Positions 16,179 through 27,924 of a stretch of DNA of 64,000 bases are shown one piece after another. Made by a program: the position numbers and the translations under genes. The notes under the pieces were generated by a model. It made no database searches and was not told the DNA's origin. It saw only the letters and a list, made by a program, of their open reading frames with translations. The DNA comes from Pseudomonas inefficax (lineage in GTDB: Bacteria; Pseudomonadota; Gammaproteobacteria; Pseudomonadales; Pseudomonadaceae). The stretch's first letter is position 1. Each line of letters opens with the position of its first letter. The stretch is from positions 186,001 to 250,000 of the forward strand of contig NZ_OPYN01000001.1 in NCBI RefSeq assembly GCF_900277125.1, written 5' to 3'.

Positions 16179-17155
16179 TTCTTACCCTCGATCGAAGCCA
16201 TCGAAGGGTGGAGTGACACGGGATCTGCCTTGTTGCTGTGCTTCAGGAAATAGAGAGGCCGGCGCTTCACTTCCGCGAGTGTCACGCCCAGGTACTCCCC
16301 CACCATGGCGACACCGACGCACATGAATGAAGCCATTCCGACGATCAGGTGATGGATGTCGAAACTGCCTGCCACAAGCGACGCAAGCATGTAGCAGATG
16401 CTGGAGACGAAAAGACCGAAACTGATGAGGCTGAAAATGCGCAGTGGTTTGCGAGAGAAGCTGACGATGCTCTCGATGGCCAGATTGAACAGGCCAGCTG
16501 CATTCCATTTGGTGCTCCCGGCATGGCGAACAGTGCGATTGTAGGGGAGTTCGATGGTACGAAAGCCTACCCAGCCGATCATGCCTTTGAGAATCCTGGA
16601 GCGTTCATCCAGGGCCCGCAGGGCTGCCAGCGGCGCAGGCCCAATCAATCGGAAATCGCTGACATCGGCCGGCATGTCCACCTTCTCCACCAGGCGCTGC
16701 ATGACCCAGTAGTAAGCCCGGGCACTCATGCGCTTGAACCACGAATCACCGATTCTCAGGTTGCGCTGCATGTTCACCACGTCGTAGCCGCGTTGCCAGT
16801 AGTCCACCATGGCCGCGATGAGCTCTGGTGGATCCTGCAGGTCGACATCAATGAAGATCAGCGCACTGCCACGGGCATGGTCTATCCCGGCGCTCAGTGC
16901 AGCCTCTTTGCCGAAGTTGCGACTCAGGGACAGGCAACGTACAGATGACCCATCCTGATAGTGGCGAAGAATGTCGGCCGTCCGGTCATTACTGCCGTCG
17001 TCGACATAGAGGATTTCGCAGGAGACGGGTAAGCGCTTCACCACGCGGGTGATTCGCTGGTGGAACTCGGGGATGGTTTCCTCTTCCTGGAAGCAAGGGA
17101 CCACGATGGTTAACAAGGGATCAGGGCGCTCGGGAAAGCGATGTAATGTCTGCAT
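16172..17155 (-). CDS. GtrB-like GT2 polyprenyl-phosphate glycosyltransferase
   Basis: This 327-residue protein begins with a GT-A fold: TIVVPCFQEEETIPEFHQRI, the nucleotide-binding ILYVDDGSNDRT, and the metal/acceptor IFIDVDLQDPPELI near residue 100. Two C-terminal helices (about 235-300) anchor it in the membrane. It would charge undecaprenyl phosphate with a sugar from an NDP-sugar donor in the cytoplasm. I start at the ATG at 17155 because homologues begin close to this domain. It then overlaps gtrA by 35 bases. Together with GtrA (flippase) and GT39 (transferase) it forms a complete glycosylation line. Confidence 0.85.
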   Translation of the reverse strand: MQTLHRFPERPDPLLTIVVPCFQEEETIPEFHQRITRVVKRLPVSCEILYVDDGSNDRTADILRHYQDGSSVRCLSLSRNFGKEAALSAGIDHARGSALIFIDVDLQDPPELIAAMVDYWQRGYDVVNMQRNLRIGDSWFKRMSARAYYWVMQRLVEKVDMPADVSDFRLIGPAPLAALRALDERSRILKGMIGWVGFRTIELPYNRTVRHAGSTKWNAAGLFNLAIESIVSFSRKPLRIFSLISFGLFVSSICYMLASLVAGSFDIHHLIVGMASFMCVGVAMVGEYLGVTLAEVKRRPLYFLKHSNKADPVSLHPSMASIEGKKC

Positions 17156-17540
17156 GATTGAATGTCCAAAAACGATGTGCAATGAATCCAAGTGCAGTGA
17201 GGCTTAAGGTCACTACGACTTGGGAGATGAGCGGTGACAGATTCGACTTGATGAGGAACCACATACCCACGCCATTGCCGAAGTTTGTGGTTAACGCGAC
17301 CAGTGCAAACCTGACAGGCTGAAACTTACGAGAGCCATCTGCCACAAAACAGAGCGCCCTATTTCCAATGAAGCTCGCGATTGCGCCAACCATGCCGCCA
17401 CAGATACTGGCCAGTAACGGAGTAACGAATTCTGTCGTAACCAGCAATAGGAACACCGCATAATGGACTCCCGTTGCTATGAAGCCGATCCCCAGATAAC
17501 GAATCAGTAAGGTAGTAAGAGGTGGGGTTTGATTTTCCAT
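17121..17540 (-). CDS. gtrA: GtrA-like membrane flippase protein
   Basis: This 139-residue protein has four helices. The GtrA pattern is visible in IRYLGIGFIATGVHYAVFLL, then GAIASFIGNRALCFVADGSR (the conserved FxxNRxxxF) and finally ALGFIAHRFWTFNHAD. GtrA proteins are thought to flip undecaprenyl-phosphate sugars to the periplasmic face. It is the first gene of the operon; the next two encode the sugar loader and the transferase. The start is the ATG at 17540; an upstream TTG is less likely. Confidence 0.85.
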   Translation of the reverse strand: MENQTPPLTTLLIRYLGIGFIATGVHYAVFLLLVTTEFVTPLLASICGGMVGAIASFIGNRALCFVADGSRKFQPVRFALVALTTNFGNGVGMWFLIKSNLSPLISQVVVTLSLTALGFIAHRFWTFNHADITSLSRAP

Positions 17541-17703
17541 GCCCAAAGCCTATGGAGGCAAAGGTGAAAAAATAGTGAACTAAATGTAAATGCGTAATTA
17601 GCCGAATCTATATATGGTAAGTAACAAGTCGGCGCACTAGGCTAGCACGCTACAATATCAGAGGGATTGCCTGAAAATTACGCTTTCGAAATAAAAGCCT
17701 TCC

Positions 17704-17741
17704 GATAACGCATGCATGACCCGTGGATTACAATGTTGACA
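17704..17741. promoter_or_regulatory. Conserved element upstream of the gtr operon, shared with eptA
   Basis: This is the ungapped match to 8282-8319 (GATAACG, ATGACC, GGATTACAATGYTGACA blocks). It is 164 bases upstream of gtrA and 57 bases upstream of the forward LysR gene, so it could serve either promoter. The eptA parallel favours the reverse operon. Confidence 0.6.
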
Positions 17742-17797
17742 AGATAAGGAAACACCGGGTGGCATTGAGATAGATTCCCCGAATTAAGGGGGACCTA

Positions 17798-18766
17798 ATG
17801 GTTACACAAAATGAAACATATACAAGCAGCGTTGTTCCTTACAGCCCTGACATATTGGATGATTTGCCAATTGATGATCAGCTGGCCGTAGAGTTTTTCG
17901 CAACAGCACGTTGTGCCAGTTTCAAACAGGCTGCCCGAGGGCTCAATGTGCCAGTGGTAGGCCTGCGGAAACGCTTGGAGAAACTGGAAGAGCACATTGG
18001 TGCTCCCGTGTTTGTCTACAAACACAACAAGCTTGCCCTGACCCGCACAGGCGAGAGGGTCAGCCATTACCTGTGCCAGCTCTTCGGCCCAGACGGCCTT
18101 GGCAAGTCCGGTGAAAAGGAAGTCCCCAGGCTTACCATCGCGATCACAGAGCCAGTGCTGAACGACATCGTAAACCGCGATCTAGTCGCCTACGTGCGTG
18201 ATCATGCCGAAATGCAGCTGGAAATCCATTCAGAATGCACAACGCAGATGCTTTCTGAGTGTGAAGTCGATGTGGGTATCGCTTTGGTGAGCCCAGATGA
18301 TAAAGGCGCGCTTGATCGCCATCCTACGTATAGGTTTGAAAGGCTTGGCCGGATTGGGCACGCCCTGTTCATTTCCAGCCGCTATTCAAGAAGCGTCACC
18401 CTTCCAGTGGAGAGCTTGGATTTGCACAACTTCATGCTCGTTGTCCCTTGGGATGAAGAGATCTTGGCGGGCTCACGAAAGTGGGCATCGATAATGGCTG
18501 AGCATCAGGGCGGTACCACTCGGGTCAAGAGCTACAACCTATCACGAGGCCTTGTCGTTGGCGGTGCGTGTATTGGAGTGCTGCCCGACTACAGCCGAAA
18601 ACTGGAGAGAAATATCCTACCCGTGCCGGGTTTCCTGGACGACCTGGAGGAGAAAGATGTCTATCTTGTTATCAAAACGAAGCTTGTCCGCAATCCGCAG
18701 GTTTTGGAAATTCGAAGATTGATCAAGAAGAGCTTTTTTGATAAGAAGGACTGGCTTGTTCGGTAA
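17798..18766 (+). CDS. LysR-type transcriptional regulator
   Basis: This 322-residue protein has a winged helix near the N-terminus: VEFFATARCASFKQAARGLN, then LRKRLEKLEEHIGAPVF (residues about 30-75), the LysR helix-turn-helix and linker. The C-terminal two-lobe effector domain follows (about 105-310), including VGIALVSP and a late GLVVGGACIGVLPDYSR. The N-terminal extension of about 25 residues before the HTH is longer than usual. It is divergent from the gtrA operon and faces the porin gene. LysR proteins often control a neighbour, so either is a likely target. Confidence 0.85.
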   Translation: MVTQNETYTSSVVPYSPDILDDLPIDDQLAVEFFATARCASFKQAARGLNVPVVGLRKRLEKLEEHIGAPVFVYKHNKLALTRTGERVSHYLCQLFGPDGLGKSGEKEVPRLTIAITEPVLNDIVNRDLVAYVRDHAEMQLEIHSECTTQMLSECEVDVGIALVSPDDKGALDRHPTYRFERLGRIGHALFISSRYSRSVTLPVESLDLHNFMLVVPWDEEILAGSRKWASIMAEHQGGTTRVKSYNLSRGLVVGGACIGVLPDYSRKLERNILPVPGFLDDLEEKDVYLVIKTKLVRNPQVLEIRRLIKKSFFDKKDWLVR

Positions 18767-18976
18767 CAGTTTTGTTAGGTTTCAAACTCCTCCGTTAACA
18801 CTACAGAAACACAACTGTCATATTCGCTTGCAACCTAGTCAGAGTGCTTAGAACAAAGGCATCTTGTTACAGCGGGTGACAACCGTGGCCTGCTCCCATC
18901 TGCAAGATAAATTTAGGCCGGCGCAGGGCGAAATATAACGTCGGTAGCTAAGCACTTAACATACGAGAGGCAAGCA

Positions 18977-20284
18977 ATGATCCGTTCTTCGAACATGCGG
19001 GAAAAGCTGTTGGCTGCCGCAATAATAGGCACATTTTCCTCGCAAGCATTCTCCGGAACAGTAACCACTGACGGAGCTGACATCGTTCTGAAGACCAAGG
19101 GCGGTCTTGAAGTATCGACTTCTGACAAGGAATTCAGTTTCAAACTGGGCGGCCGAGTTCAGGCCGACTACGGCCGTTTCGATGGTGTCTTCACCAAGAA
19201 TGGCGATACCGCTGACGCAGGCTACTTCCGTCGCGCCTACCTTGAGCTCGGTGGCGTGCTGTACCGCGACTGGAAGTATCAGCTCAACTACGACCTTTCC
19301 CGCAACACGGGCAACGACTCCGACGGCTACTTCGACGAAGCCAGCCTGACCTACACGGGTTTCAAGCCGGTGCAACTGCGCTTTGGCCGTTTCTACACCG
19401 ACTTCGGTCTTGAGAAAGCCACCAGTTCGAAGTGGACCACCGCCATGGAGCGGAACCTCTCGTACGACCTGGCGGACTGGATCAACGACAACGCCGGCAT
19501 GGGTGTTCAAGCCACCAGCACCATCGCTGACATGGCTTATGTTTCCGGTAGCGTTTTCAGCGAAACCAATAACAACTCGGATGGCGACAGCACCAAGCGC
19601 TACAACGTACGTGGCGTGTTCGCACCGCTGCACAGTGATGGCAACGTCCTGCACGTCGGTGCTCAGTACGCTTACCGCGACCTCAAAAACAGTGCGGTCG
19701 ATACCCGGATTCGTTCGCGTCTGGGCGTCCGCGGTGTAGATACCAATGGCGGCGGCGATGCCGGCACCAACGGCAACCGCATGCTGTTTGGCGGTGCTGC
19801 TGCACAAGATGGCCTGTGGAAGGACGACTCGGTCTGGGGTCTCGAAGGTGCCTGGGCCACCGGCCCGTTCTCGGTTCAAGCGGAATACCTTCGCCGCAAG
19901 CTGAAAGCTGACCAGGCCAACAACGACATGAAGGCCTCCGGTTACTACGCCCAGATGGCTTACACCCTGACCGGCGAGCCGCGTATCTACAAGCTCGATG
20001 GTGCCAAGTTCGACACTATCAAACCAGAGAACAAGGAACTGGGGGCCTGGGAAGTCTTCTACCGCTTTGACGATATCAAGGTCGAAGACGGCAACCTGGT
20101 CACCGCGGCGGACCAATCGAACGAGCGCAAGGCCAAGAGCCACACGGTGGGTGTGAACTGGTACGTCAACGAGGCGGTGAAAGTCAGTGCCAACTACATC
20201 AACGTGCGCACCGACAACAACGAGAACACCGTGGGCGACGACAGCGGCAATGCCATCGTGACCCGCCTGCAATACGTCTTCTGA
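18977..20284 (+). CDS. OprO/OprP-like outer-membrane porin
   Basis: This 435-residue precursor has a signal peptide to about residue 26 (ending SQAFSG). The mature protein is a 16-strand-type barrel with repeated alternating strands and the [18 protein letters not shown] start typical of the phosphate/polyphosphate-selective porin group. It ends with the aromatic VTRLQYVF needed for outer-membrane insertion. Ion selectivity cannot be read from this alone. The start ATG follows GAGGCAAGCA. It stands alone, downstream of a LysR gene, and is followed by a strong terminator. Confidence 0.85.
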   Translation: MIRSSNMREKLLAAAIIGTFSSQAFSGTVTTDGADIVLKTKGGLEVSTSDKEFSFKLGGRVQADYGRFDGVFTKNGDTADAGYFRRAYLELGGVLYRDWKYQLNYDLSRNTGNDSDGYFDEASLTYTGFKPVQLRFGRFYTDFGLEKATSSKWTTAMERNLSYDLADWINDNAGMGVQATSTIADMAYVSGSVFSETNNNSDGDSTKRYNVRGVFAPLHSDGNVLHVGAQYAYRDLKNSAVDTRIRSRLGVRGVDTNGGGDAGTNGNRMLFGGAAAQDGLWKDDSVWGLEGAWATGPFSVQAEYLRRKLKADQANNDMKASGYYAQMAYTLTGEPRIYKLDGAKFDTIKPENKELGAWEVFYRFDDIKVEDGNLVTAADQSNERKAKSHTVGVNWYVNEAVKVSANYINVRTDNNENTVGDDSGNAIVTRLQYVF

Positions 20285-20307
20285 TCCCTCTCATCAGTCT
20301 GACGTGA

Positions 20308-20342
20308 GAAAGCCGGAAGCGCTCAACGTGCTTCCGGCTTTC
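20308..20342 (+). terminator. Terminator after the porin gene
   Basis: A 13-bp perfect stem (GAAAGCCGGAAGC / GCTTCCGGCTTTC) with a 9-base loop lies 23 bases after the porin stop. The T-run is short. Confidence 0.75.
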
Positions 20343-20582
20343 CTGTTTCTGGAGGTGATCAAGCATGGAGCGCCCTCCTCCTACCTGCTTTCGCTTACCG
20401 ATGACCGCTCTTGCCAAAGCTCGGCGAATCTGATGTGATTGCCGCGTCGGGCTTTGCATGGTGGCCGTGCAAGCAAATCAAACCTGACTCCTATTCATGA
20501 TTGAACCTGATTCGACGTCCAGCTTCGCGTCTAACGGCCCTACAAGCGCAGCTACCCCAACGTCGCTCATTAGGGGATAGTC

Positions 20583-21608
20583 ATGTCTGCAAAAAAGCTG
20601 CTTCAACCTCTCGCTGCTCAGCTGCACGCCTCGTTCTCGGCTTCTGGCCGCCCGTACTCTCATCTGCACCTCCACCAGCTGTTCCACGCGGCCATCGGCT
20701 CCGTTGCACCGCAAGTTGCCATCCAAGACAAGCTGCCAATTCAGGTCTGTCGTGACAACGAGACACGGCAGTACAACCTCTACGCGGCGGTCGAGCGGGC
20801 GAAAACGTGCTTAGGATTGACCGATCTTCAAGCAGTCGGTGTGGCTGAAGAAGTCATTGAGGTGCTACGAACTGCGGGAATCGGCGTGAACCAGGTTCGC
20901 CTGCTCCTTGACCCCTCCTTCAGCTCGAAGACTCGCAAAAAGGCCTTCAAGGCTCTCTGCAAGAACCTGGATCTGAACGAGCTAGGCGATCGCTTCGTCC
21001 CCAAGACTGCCACGTTGGCCATCGCTGCTGGTATTGCGCCGCCTCCCAAAATGTCGTGGAAGGATCGCTTCGCCCTGGCTGCAAATTCCCCCATGCGGGG
21101 GCCAAGCGAGCTCATCAGCATGGTCAACCGGGATGAGTGTTATCTGTGGGTATTCCCACCGACTGACCATCATGCGACGGCTCCAGCGACGCATGACCGT
21201 TTCTTTGGTGAAAAGACCCACCCGAGCGCAGAAATGGGCATGGGGTTCAGCATCATCGATTCCGGCTGGACCCGCCCCAAGTACCCGCTATCCAGGCAGT
21301 CACAAGAGACCTTCATCCAGTATTCGCTTTCTGCGCCGATGTGGTCCTGGCGCGCACAAAGTGACACCTGGCGCCTGGGAAACATCCTGCGTTCAAGAAT
21401 CCTTGACGGGGCTCCTTGGCATAACGAGCCTCTGAGTGACGTGCTTCCGAGCGGCCTTAAATCCCTGCCCCGGATCTATGGGTGCGAAACCTGCCGAACG
21501 CTGTTCATTGAGAATCACAGCGACTACCCGGATGTACCCACTCAGTGCCAATGCGGTGAGGCGAGCAGCACGGGTGACCAAAACGAGTCATCTGCTCTCA
21601 ATAGCTGA
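20583..21608 (+). CDS. Hypothetical protein with C-terminal cysteine cluster
   Basis: This 341-residue soluble protein begins MSAKKLLQPLAAQLHASFSA and ends with a likely zinc site: GCETCRTLF, then PTQCQCGEAS (residues about 298-325). The middle has the basic stretch SSKTRKKAFKALCKNLDLNE. I do not recognise a family. The 5' leader (20347-20582, 236 bases) has no other gene. Short unknown genes of this kind are common cargo of mobile elements, but no integrase or transposase is close. Confidence 0.6.
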   Translation: MSAKKLLQPLAAQLHASFSASGRPYSHLHLHQLFHAAIGSVAPQVAIQDKLPIQVCRDNETRQYNLYAAVERAKTCLGLTDLQAVGVAEEVIEVLRTAGIGVNQVRLLLDPSFSSKTRKKAFKALCKNLDLNELGDRFVPKTATLAIAAGIAPPPKMSWKDRFALAANSPMRGPSELISMVNRDECYLWVFPPTDHHATAPATHDRFFGEKTHPSAEMGMGFSIIDSGWTRPKYPLSRQSQETFIQYSLSAPMWSWRAQSDTWRLGNILRSRILDGAPWHNEPLSDVLPSGLKSLPRIYGCETCRTLFIENHSDYPDVPTQCQCGEASSTGDQNESSALNS

Positions 21609-21735
21609 TTTTCCTTACGGTGGCGGGCTGAGCCCCCCGTTAGGGATTGGCTATGGGAGCGGGATTCGCTCACCCCAAACCTGAAGGCGCCGCCACCTAA
21701 CCGAGCGATATGAGCTGAATGCTCGCGGAGTAGAT

Positions 21736-21960
21736 ATGCAAAAGAGTAAAAACAAACAGGACACCCTGGCGGCGATCAATGCGCTTGTCGAGATTGCGTA
21801 TGATCAGGGATTTGCGGACGGACACGGAGTCGGCAATCAAGTCGGTTTCGTAGCCGGTGTCATGAGCCTCAAAGCTGCATTGGCCTGCGGCTTACGGCAT
21901 GGCTCACCTGAGTGCGGAAAGGCCCTTGAAAGCCTCAAGCGCATCGGGATCGACGAGTGA
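21736..21960 (+). CDS. Small hypothetical protein
   Basis: This encodes 74 residues from the ATG at 21736, with a glycine-rich central turn (DQGFADGHGVGNQVGFVAGV) between two helices and two cysteines near the C-terminus (ALACGLRHGSPECGK). A 17-bp hairpin follows the stop, which supports an expressed unit. No family is recognised. Confidence 0.55.
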   Translation: MQKSKNKQDTLAAINALVEIAYDQGFADGHGVGNQVGFVAGVMSLKAALACGLRHGSPECGKALESLKRIGIDE

Positions 21961-21965
21961 GAGAA

Positions 21966-22004
21966 AAGTACGGGTCGTGCGCTGATCGCGCACGACCCGT
22001 ACTT
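21966..22004. terminator. Long perfect hairpin between converging genes
   Basis: AAGTACGGGTCGTGCGC pairs fully with its complement around a 5-base loop (17 bp). It lies between the small forward gene and the reverse P-type ATPase gene. No long T-run follows, but the stem is very stable. Confidence 0.75.
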
Positions 22005-22052
22005 CTACTTCAGGTCATTTCCCTGCTTAGCTTCATGATTGAAGCTCAGGGA

Positions 22053-24050
22053 TCAGGTGCTTCTGCGGTAGGCCAACAGGCGCAAGGCGTTGAAGACGAC
22101 CAACAGTGTGGAGCCCTCATGGATCGCAACAGCGGCACCAATGCTCAAGCCCATGATGGTGGACGGAACCAGGATGGCCACAATCCCCAAGCTGACGAAC
22201 AGATTCTGGTGGATGATCGATCGCGTGTGACGGCTCAGCCCCACCGCAAATGGGAGTTGCCTGATGTCGTCAGCCATAAGCGCGATATCAGCCGTTTCCA
22301 GGGCAACATCAGATCCAGCAGCCCCCATTGCGATACCAACGCTCGAACTGGCCATGGCAGGGGCATCATTGACGCCGTCACCCACCATGGCCACCTTGGC
22401 GCTAAGGCGCAGGTTTTTGATGGCCTTGACCTTGTCTTCCGGCATCAGGTCTCCCCACGCTTCATCTAAGCCAACTTGTTTGGCTACAGCCTCTGCAACG
22501 CGGTTGTGGTCTCCAGAAATCATGACCATGCGTTCGATGCCCATCTCTCTAAGCTTCTGGAGTGCCTCTTTGGCCCCCTCCCGGGGTGTGTCCAATAGCC
22601 CGATAGCGCCCAGATCCTTGTCAGCACGCCGTACCACCATGGTGGTACGGCCTGACTGACGTAGACGCTCCGCAGCCTCCAGGGCTGCCTTGCTGAGTGC
22701 GGGAATACCATTGGTACCGAACATCTCGACCTTGCCAATCCAGACGAACTGCCCATCAAGCTCAGCACGCACGCCGCGGCCAATCATGTTGCTCATGTTC
22801 TTGGCTTGGAATCGGCGCCGTGTGCCAATCATCTCTTCACCGTCACGCACAATTGCCGCAGCCAGCGGATGGTCGCTCATCGACTCCACAGCGATGGCGA
22901 CGTTTAGCAGATCCTCGATCTGCGTGCCGCCTATGGGTATTACATCGGTGATACGTGGGCGCCCTTCGGTCAGGGTACCGGTCTTGTCGAATGCCATGGC
23001 ATTCAATGATCCAAGCTCTTCAAGTGGCGCACCGCCCTTGATCAGCACGCCACCTCGGGCTGCCCTGGCGATGCCAGAGAGAATGGCGCTTGGTGTAGCG
23101 ATCGCGAGCGCGCAGGGGCTGGCTGCAACCAGTACGGCCATCGCCCGGTAGAACGAGTCACGGAACGGCTCGTCAAGGAAAATGCCGGCAAATAGCAGCC
23201 CGACTACCAGCAGTAAAACCAACGGGACGAATATGCGTTGGAAGCGGTCCGTGAATCGCTGGGTCGGTGACTTCCTGACTTCGGCTTCACTGACCATCTT
23301 GATGACCCGCGCCAAGGTACTCTCCGTAGAGCGCCGGGTTACCTCAACCTCGATGAGCGTTTCGCCATTGATGGTACCGGCGAAGACTTTCGAGGCTGCA
23401 TCCACTGCATCTGGCTTGCTGCGTGCGAGTTCGGCATCAGGAACAGGTTGCTTGTCCACGGGGACGCTCTCACCGGTTACTGGCGCCTGGTTGATACTTG
23501 AGGAGCCTACGACTACAAAACCATCGGCCGGCAGGCGGTCATTGGGGCGCACGATGACAACGTCACCGGGAACCAGCAGCTCCACGGGCATCTCCACCGT
23601 GCCATTTGCTCTGCGTACGATCGCGGTGGCTGGTGCGAGCTTGGACAGTGCCTCAATCGCTTTCTTGGCCCGCCCCATCGCGTAGCTTTCAAGGGAATGC
23701 CCCAGACTGAACAGGAACAGCAGCAGAGCCCCCTCCGCCCAGGCGCCGATGCTCGCGGCACCGACTGCGGCGAGAAGCATCAGCGAGTCGATCTCGAAGC
23801 GTTTCTGACGGATGTTGGTAACCGCTTCCTTAGTGGTGAACCATCCACCGAACACGTAGGCCGACACGTACAGAATCAGAGGCAGACGATCAATCAGGCC
23901 AAGTTTTCCTGCGAGAGCTCCGGCACCCAGGAGAGCACTACAGATCAGCGCGAAAATCAGCTCTGTGTTCATTCCAAAAATGCCGCCATGCTCATGGCTA
24001 TGACCTTCATGCCCGGCTTGGTCATCAGGGCGTTCAAGCAAACTCTTCAT
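22053..24050 (-). CDS. cadA: P1B-type heavy-metal ATPase with SPC motif (CadA/CzcP-like)
   Basis: This 665-residue inner-membrane pump starts with a short His-rich segment (HEGHSHEHGG) and has no N-terminal CxxC metal domain. Further motifs are the TGES of the actuator domain, SPC at residues 311-313 in the ion-binding helix, the phosphorylated Asp355 in DKTGTLTEG, SDHPLA, and GDGVNDAPA. The last helix region carries HEGSTLLVV. SPC with HEGxT is typical of the P1B-4 group (CzcP/CtpD, cobalt-zinc-cadmium), whereas classic CadA has CPC. Annotations often call such proteins CadA. It probably exports Zn, Co or Cd to the periplasm for CzcCBA. Confidence 0.85.
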   Translation of the reverse strand: MKSLLERPDDQAGHEGHSHEHGGIFGMNTELIFALICSALLGAGALAGKLGLIDRLPLILYVSAYVFGGWFTTKEAVTNIRQKRFEIDSLMLLAAVGAASIGAWAEGALLLFLFSLGHSLESYAMGRAKKAIEALSKLAPATAIVRRANGTVEMPVELLVPGDVVIVRPNDRLPADGFVVVGSSSINQAPVTGESVPVDKQPVPDAELARSKPDAVDAASKVFAGTINGETLIEVEVTRRSTESTLARVIKMVSEAEVRKSPTQRFTDRFQRIFVPLVLLLVVGLLFAGIFLDEPFRDSFYRAMAVLVAASPCALAIATPSAILSGIARAARGGVLIKGGAPLEELGSLNAMAFDKTGTLTEGRPRITDVIPIGGTQIEDLLNVAIAVESMSDHPLAAAIVRDGEEMIGTRRRFQAKNMSNMIGRGVRAELDGQFVWIGKVEMFGTNGIPALSKAALEAAERLRQSGRTTMVVRRADKDLGAIGLLDTPREGAKEALQKLREMGIERMVMISGDHNRVAEAVAKQVGLDEAWGDLMPEDKVKAIKNLRLSAKVAMVGDGVNDAPAMASSSVGIAMGAAGSDVALETADIALMADDIRQLPFAVGLSRHTRSIIHQNLFVSLGIVAILVPSTIMGLSIGAAVAIHEGSTLLVVFNALRLLAYRRST

Positions 24051-24190
24051 AACTCGTCCCTTCTGGGGTCAAGGCTTCCAATTGCCCTCTGCAGTTGGGG
24101 AGCCGTCTCTGTTGGTTGGCTAAGATCTATTGCACGGTTTGCCCGAGCCCAGGCGTTAACATTTCGAAGCTATGGGGTATCGGGCGTAAT

Positions 24191-24218
24191 AAAAAATGCC
24201 AGGCACTGCCTGGCATTT
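24191..24218 (-). terminator. Terminator of DUF2790 copy 2
   Basis: On the reverse strand AAATGCCAGGC / GCCTGGCATTT is followed by a T-run (AAAAAA on the forward strand). It lies 35 bases after the DUF2790 stop. Confidence 0.85.
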
Positions 24219-24252
24219 ATGAATTCTCTAATTGTTCTGTTCAAATCGTTTA

Positions 24253-24576
24253 CTACTTGTTGTTGATGCATTGCGAATACATCGAGTAACGAACAGTCTT
24301 GAGCGTGCCCTGGGAGTCCTCGAAGGTCATCAACCGTGGATAGACCTGGCAGGTACGGGGGTCCTGCGACTGACGTACGAATTTCGCAACGTCTATCTTC
24401 ATGCCATATTTGTAATCCTGAATCTCTGGCATTGGCTTGCCATTTTTCTCCGCGTACTTGGCCACTGCGGTCTGGTGTTCCTTGGTGTATTGAAGCTGCT
24501 TGCTCTCGGAGAAAGTGTTGGCCTGCGAAGCCACCGAGAAAACAACAAGTGCAGCAGCGATAATTAGCTTTTTCAT
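24253..24576 (-). CDS. DUF2790 periplasmic protein (copy 2)
   Basis: This 107-residue precursor has a signal peptide ending SQA at about residue 19. The mature part shows the family pattern KPMPEIQDYKYGMKIDVAKF, RTCQVYPRLMTFEDSQGTLK and a last Cys in YSQCINN. It is a paralogue of 10403-10729 with both cysteines kept. A TTACAATTTTG site lies about 70-95 bases upstream. It sits between czcCBA and the P-type ATPase as a single-gene unit. A periplasmic metal-buffering or sensing role is an inference. Confidence 0.82.
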   Translation of the reverse strand: MKKLIIAAALVVFSVASQANTFSESKQLQYTKEHQTAVAKYAEKNGKPMPEIQDYKYGMKIDVAKFVRQSQDPRTCQVYPRLMTFEDSQGTLKTVRYSMYSQCINNK

Positions 24577-24643
24577 AAAACCCTCTCAATTTCAAAACTT
24601 CTCGGGCGTAACCTTAGCAATGCATAGGCATCACCGGCATGAC

Positions 24644-24670
24644 GAGAAACTTACAATTTTGAAAGGTAAG
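24644..24670. promoter_or_regulatory. Candidate metal response-regulator site E
   Basis: AACTTACAATTTTGAAAGG, with a second CTTAC-like half (GTAAG) at its right, lies 68-94 bases upstream of the second DUF2790 gene. Confidence 0.5.
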
Positions 24671-24691
24671 TGCATCTACTTCACTTTAAAC

Positions 24692-24721
24692 AAAAAAGCC
24701 CACAACACGTGTTGTGGGCTT
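24692..24721 (-). terminator. Terminator of czcCBA
   Basis: A 13-bp perfect stem (AAGCCCACAACAC / GTGTTGTGGGCTT) is followed on the reverse strand by TTTTTT. It lies 18 bases after the czcA stop. Confidence 0.88.
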
Positions 24722-24738
24722 CTCTTTAGCGGAGGCTG

Positions 24739-27906
<3,168 letters not shown>

Positions 27907-27924
27907 TCATCCTGTCAGTTCGCA

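Noticed and set aside
18956..20272. Reverse 438-codon open frame
   Set aside because: Antisense to the porin gene, which has a signal peptide and a proper C-terminus.
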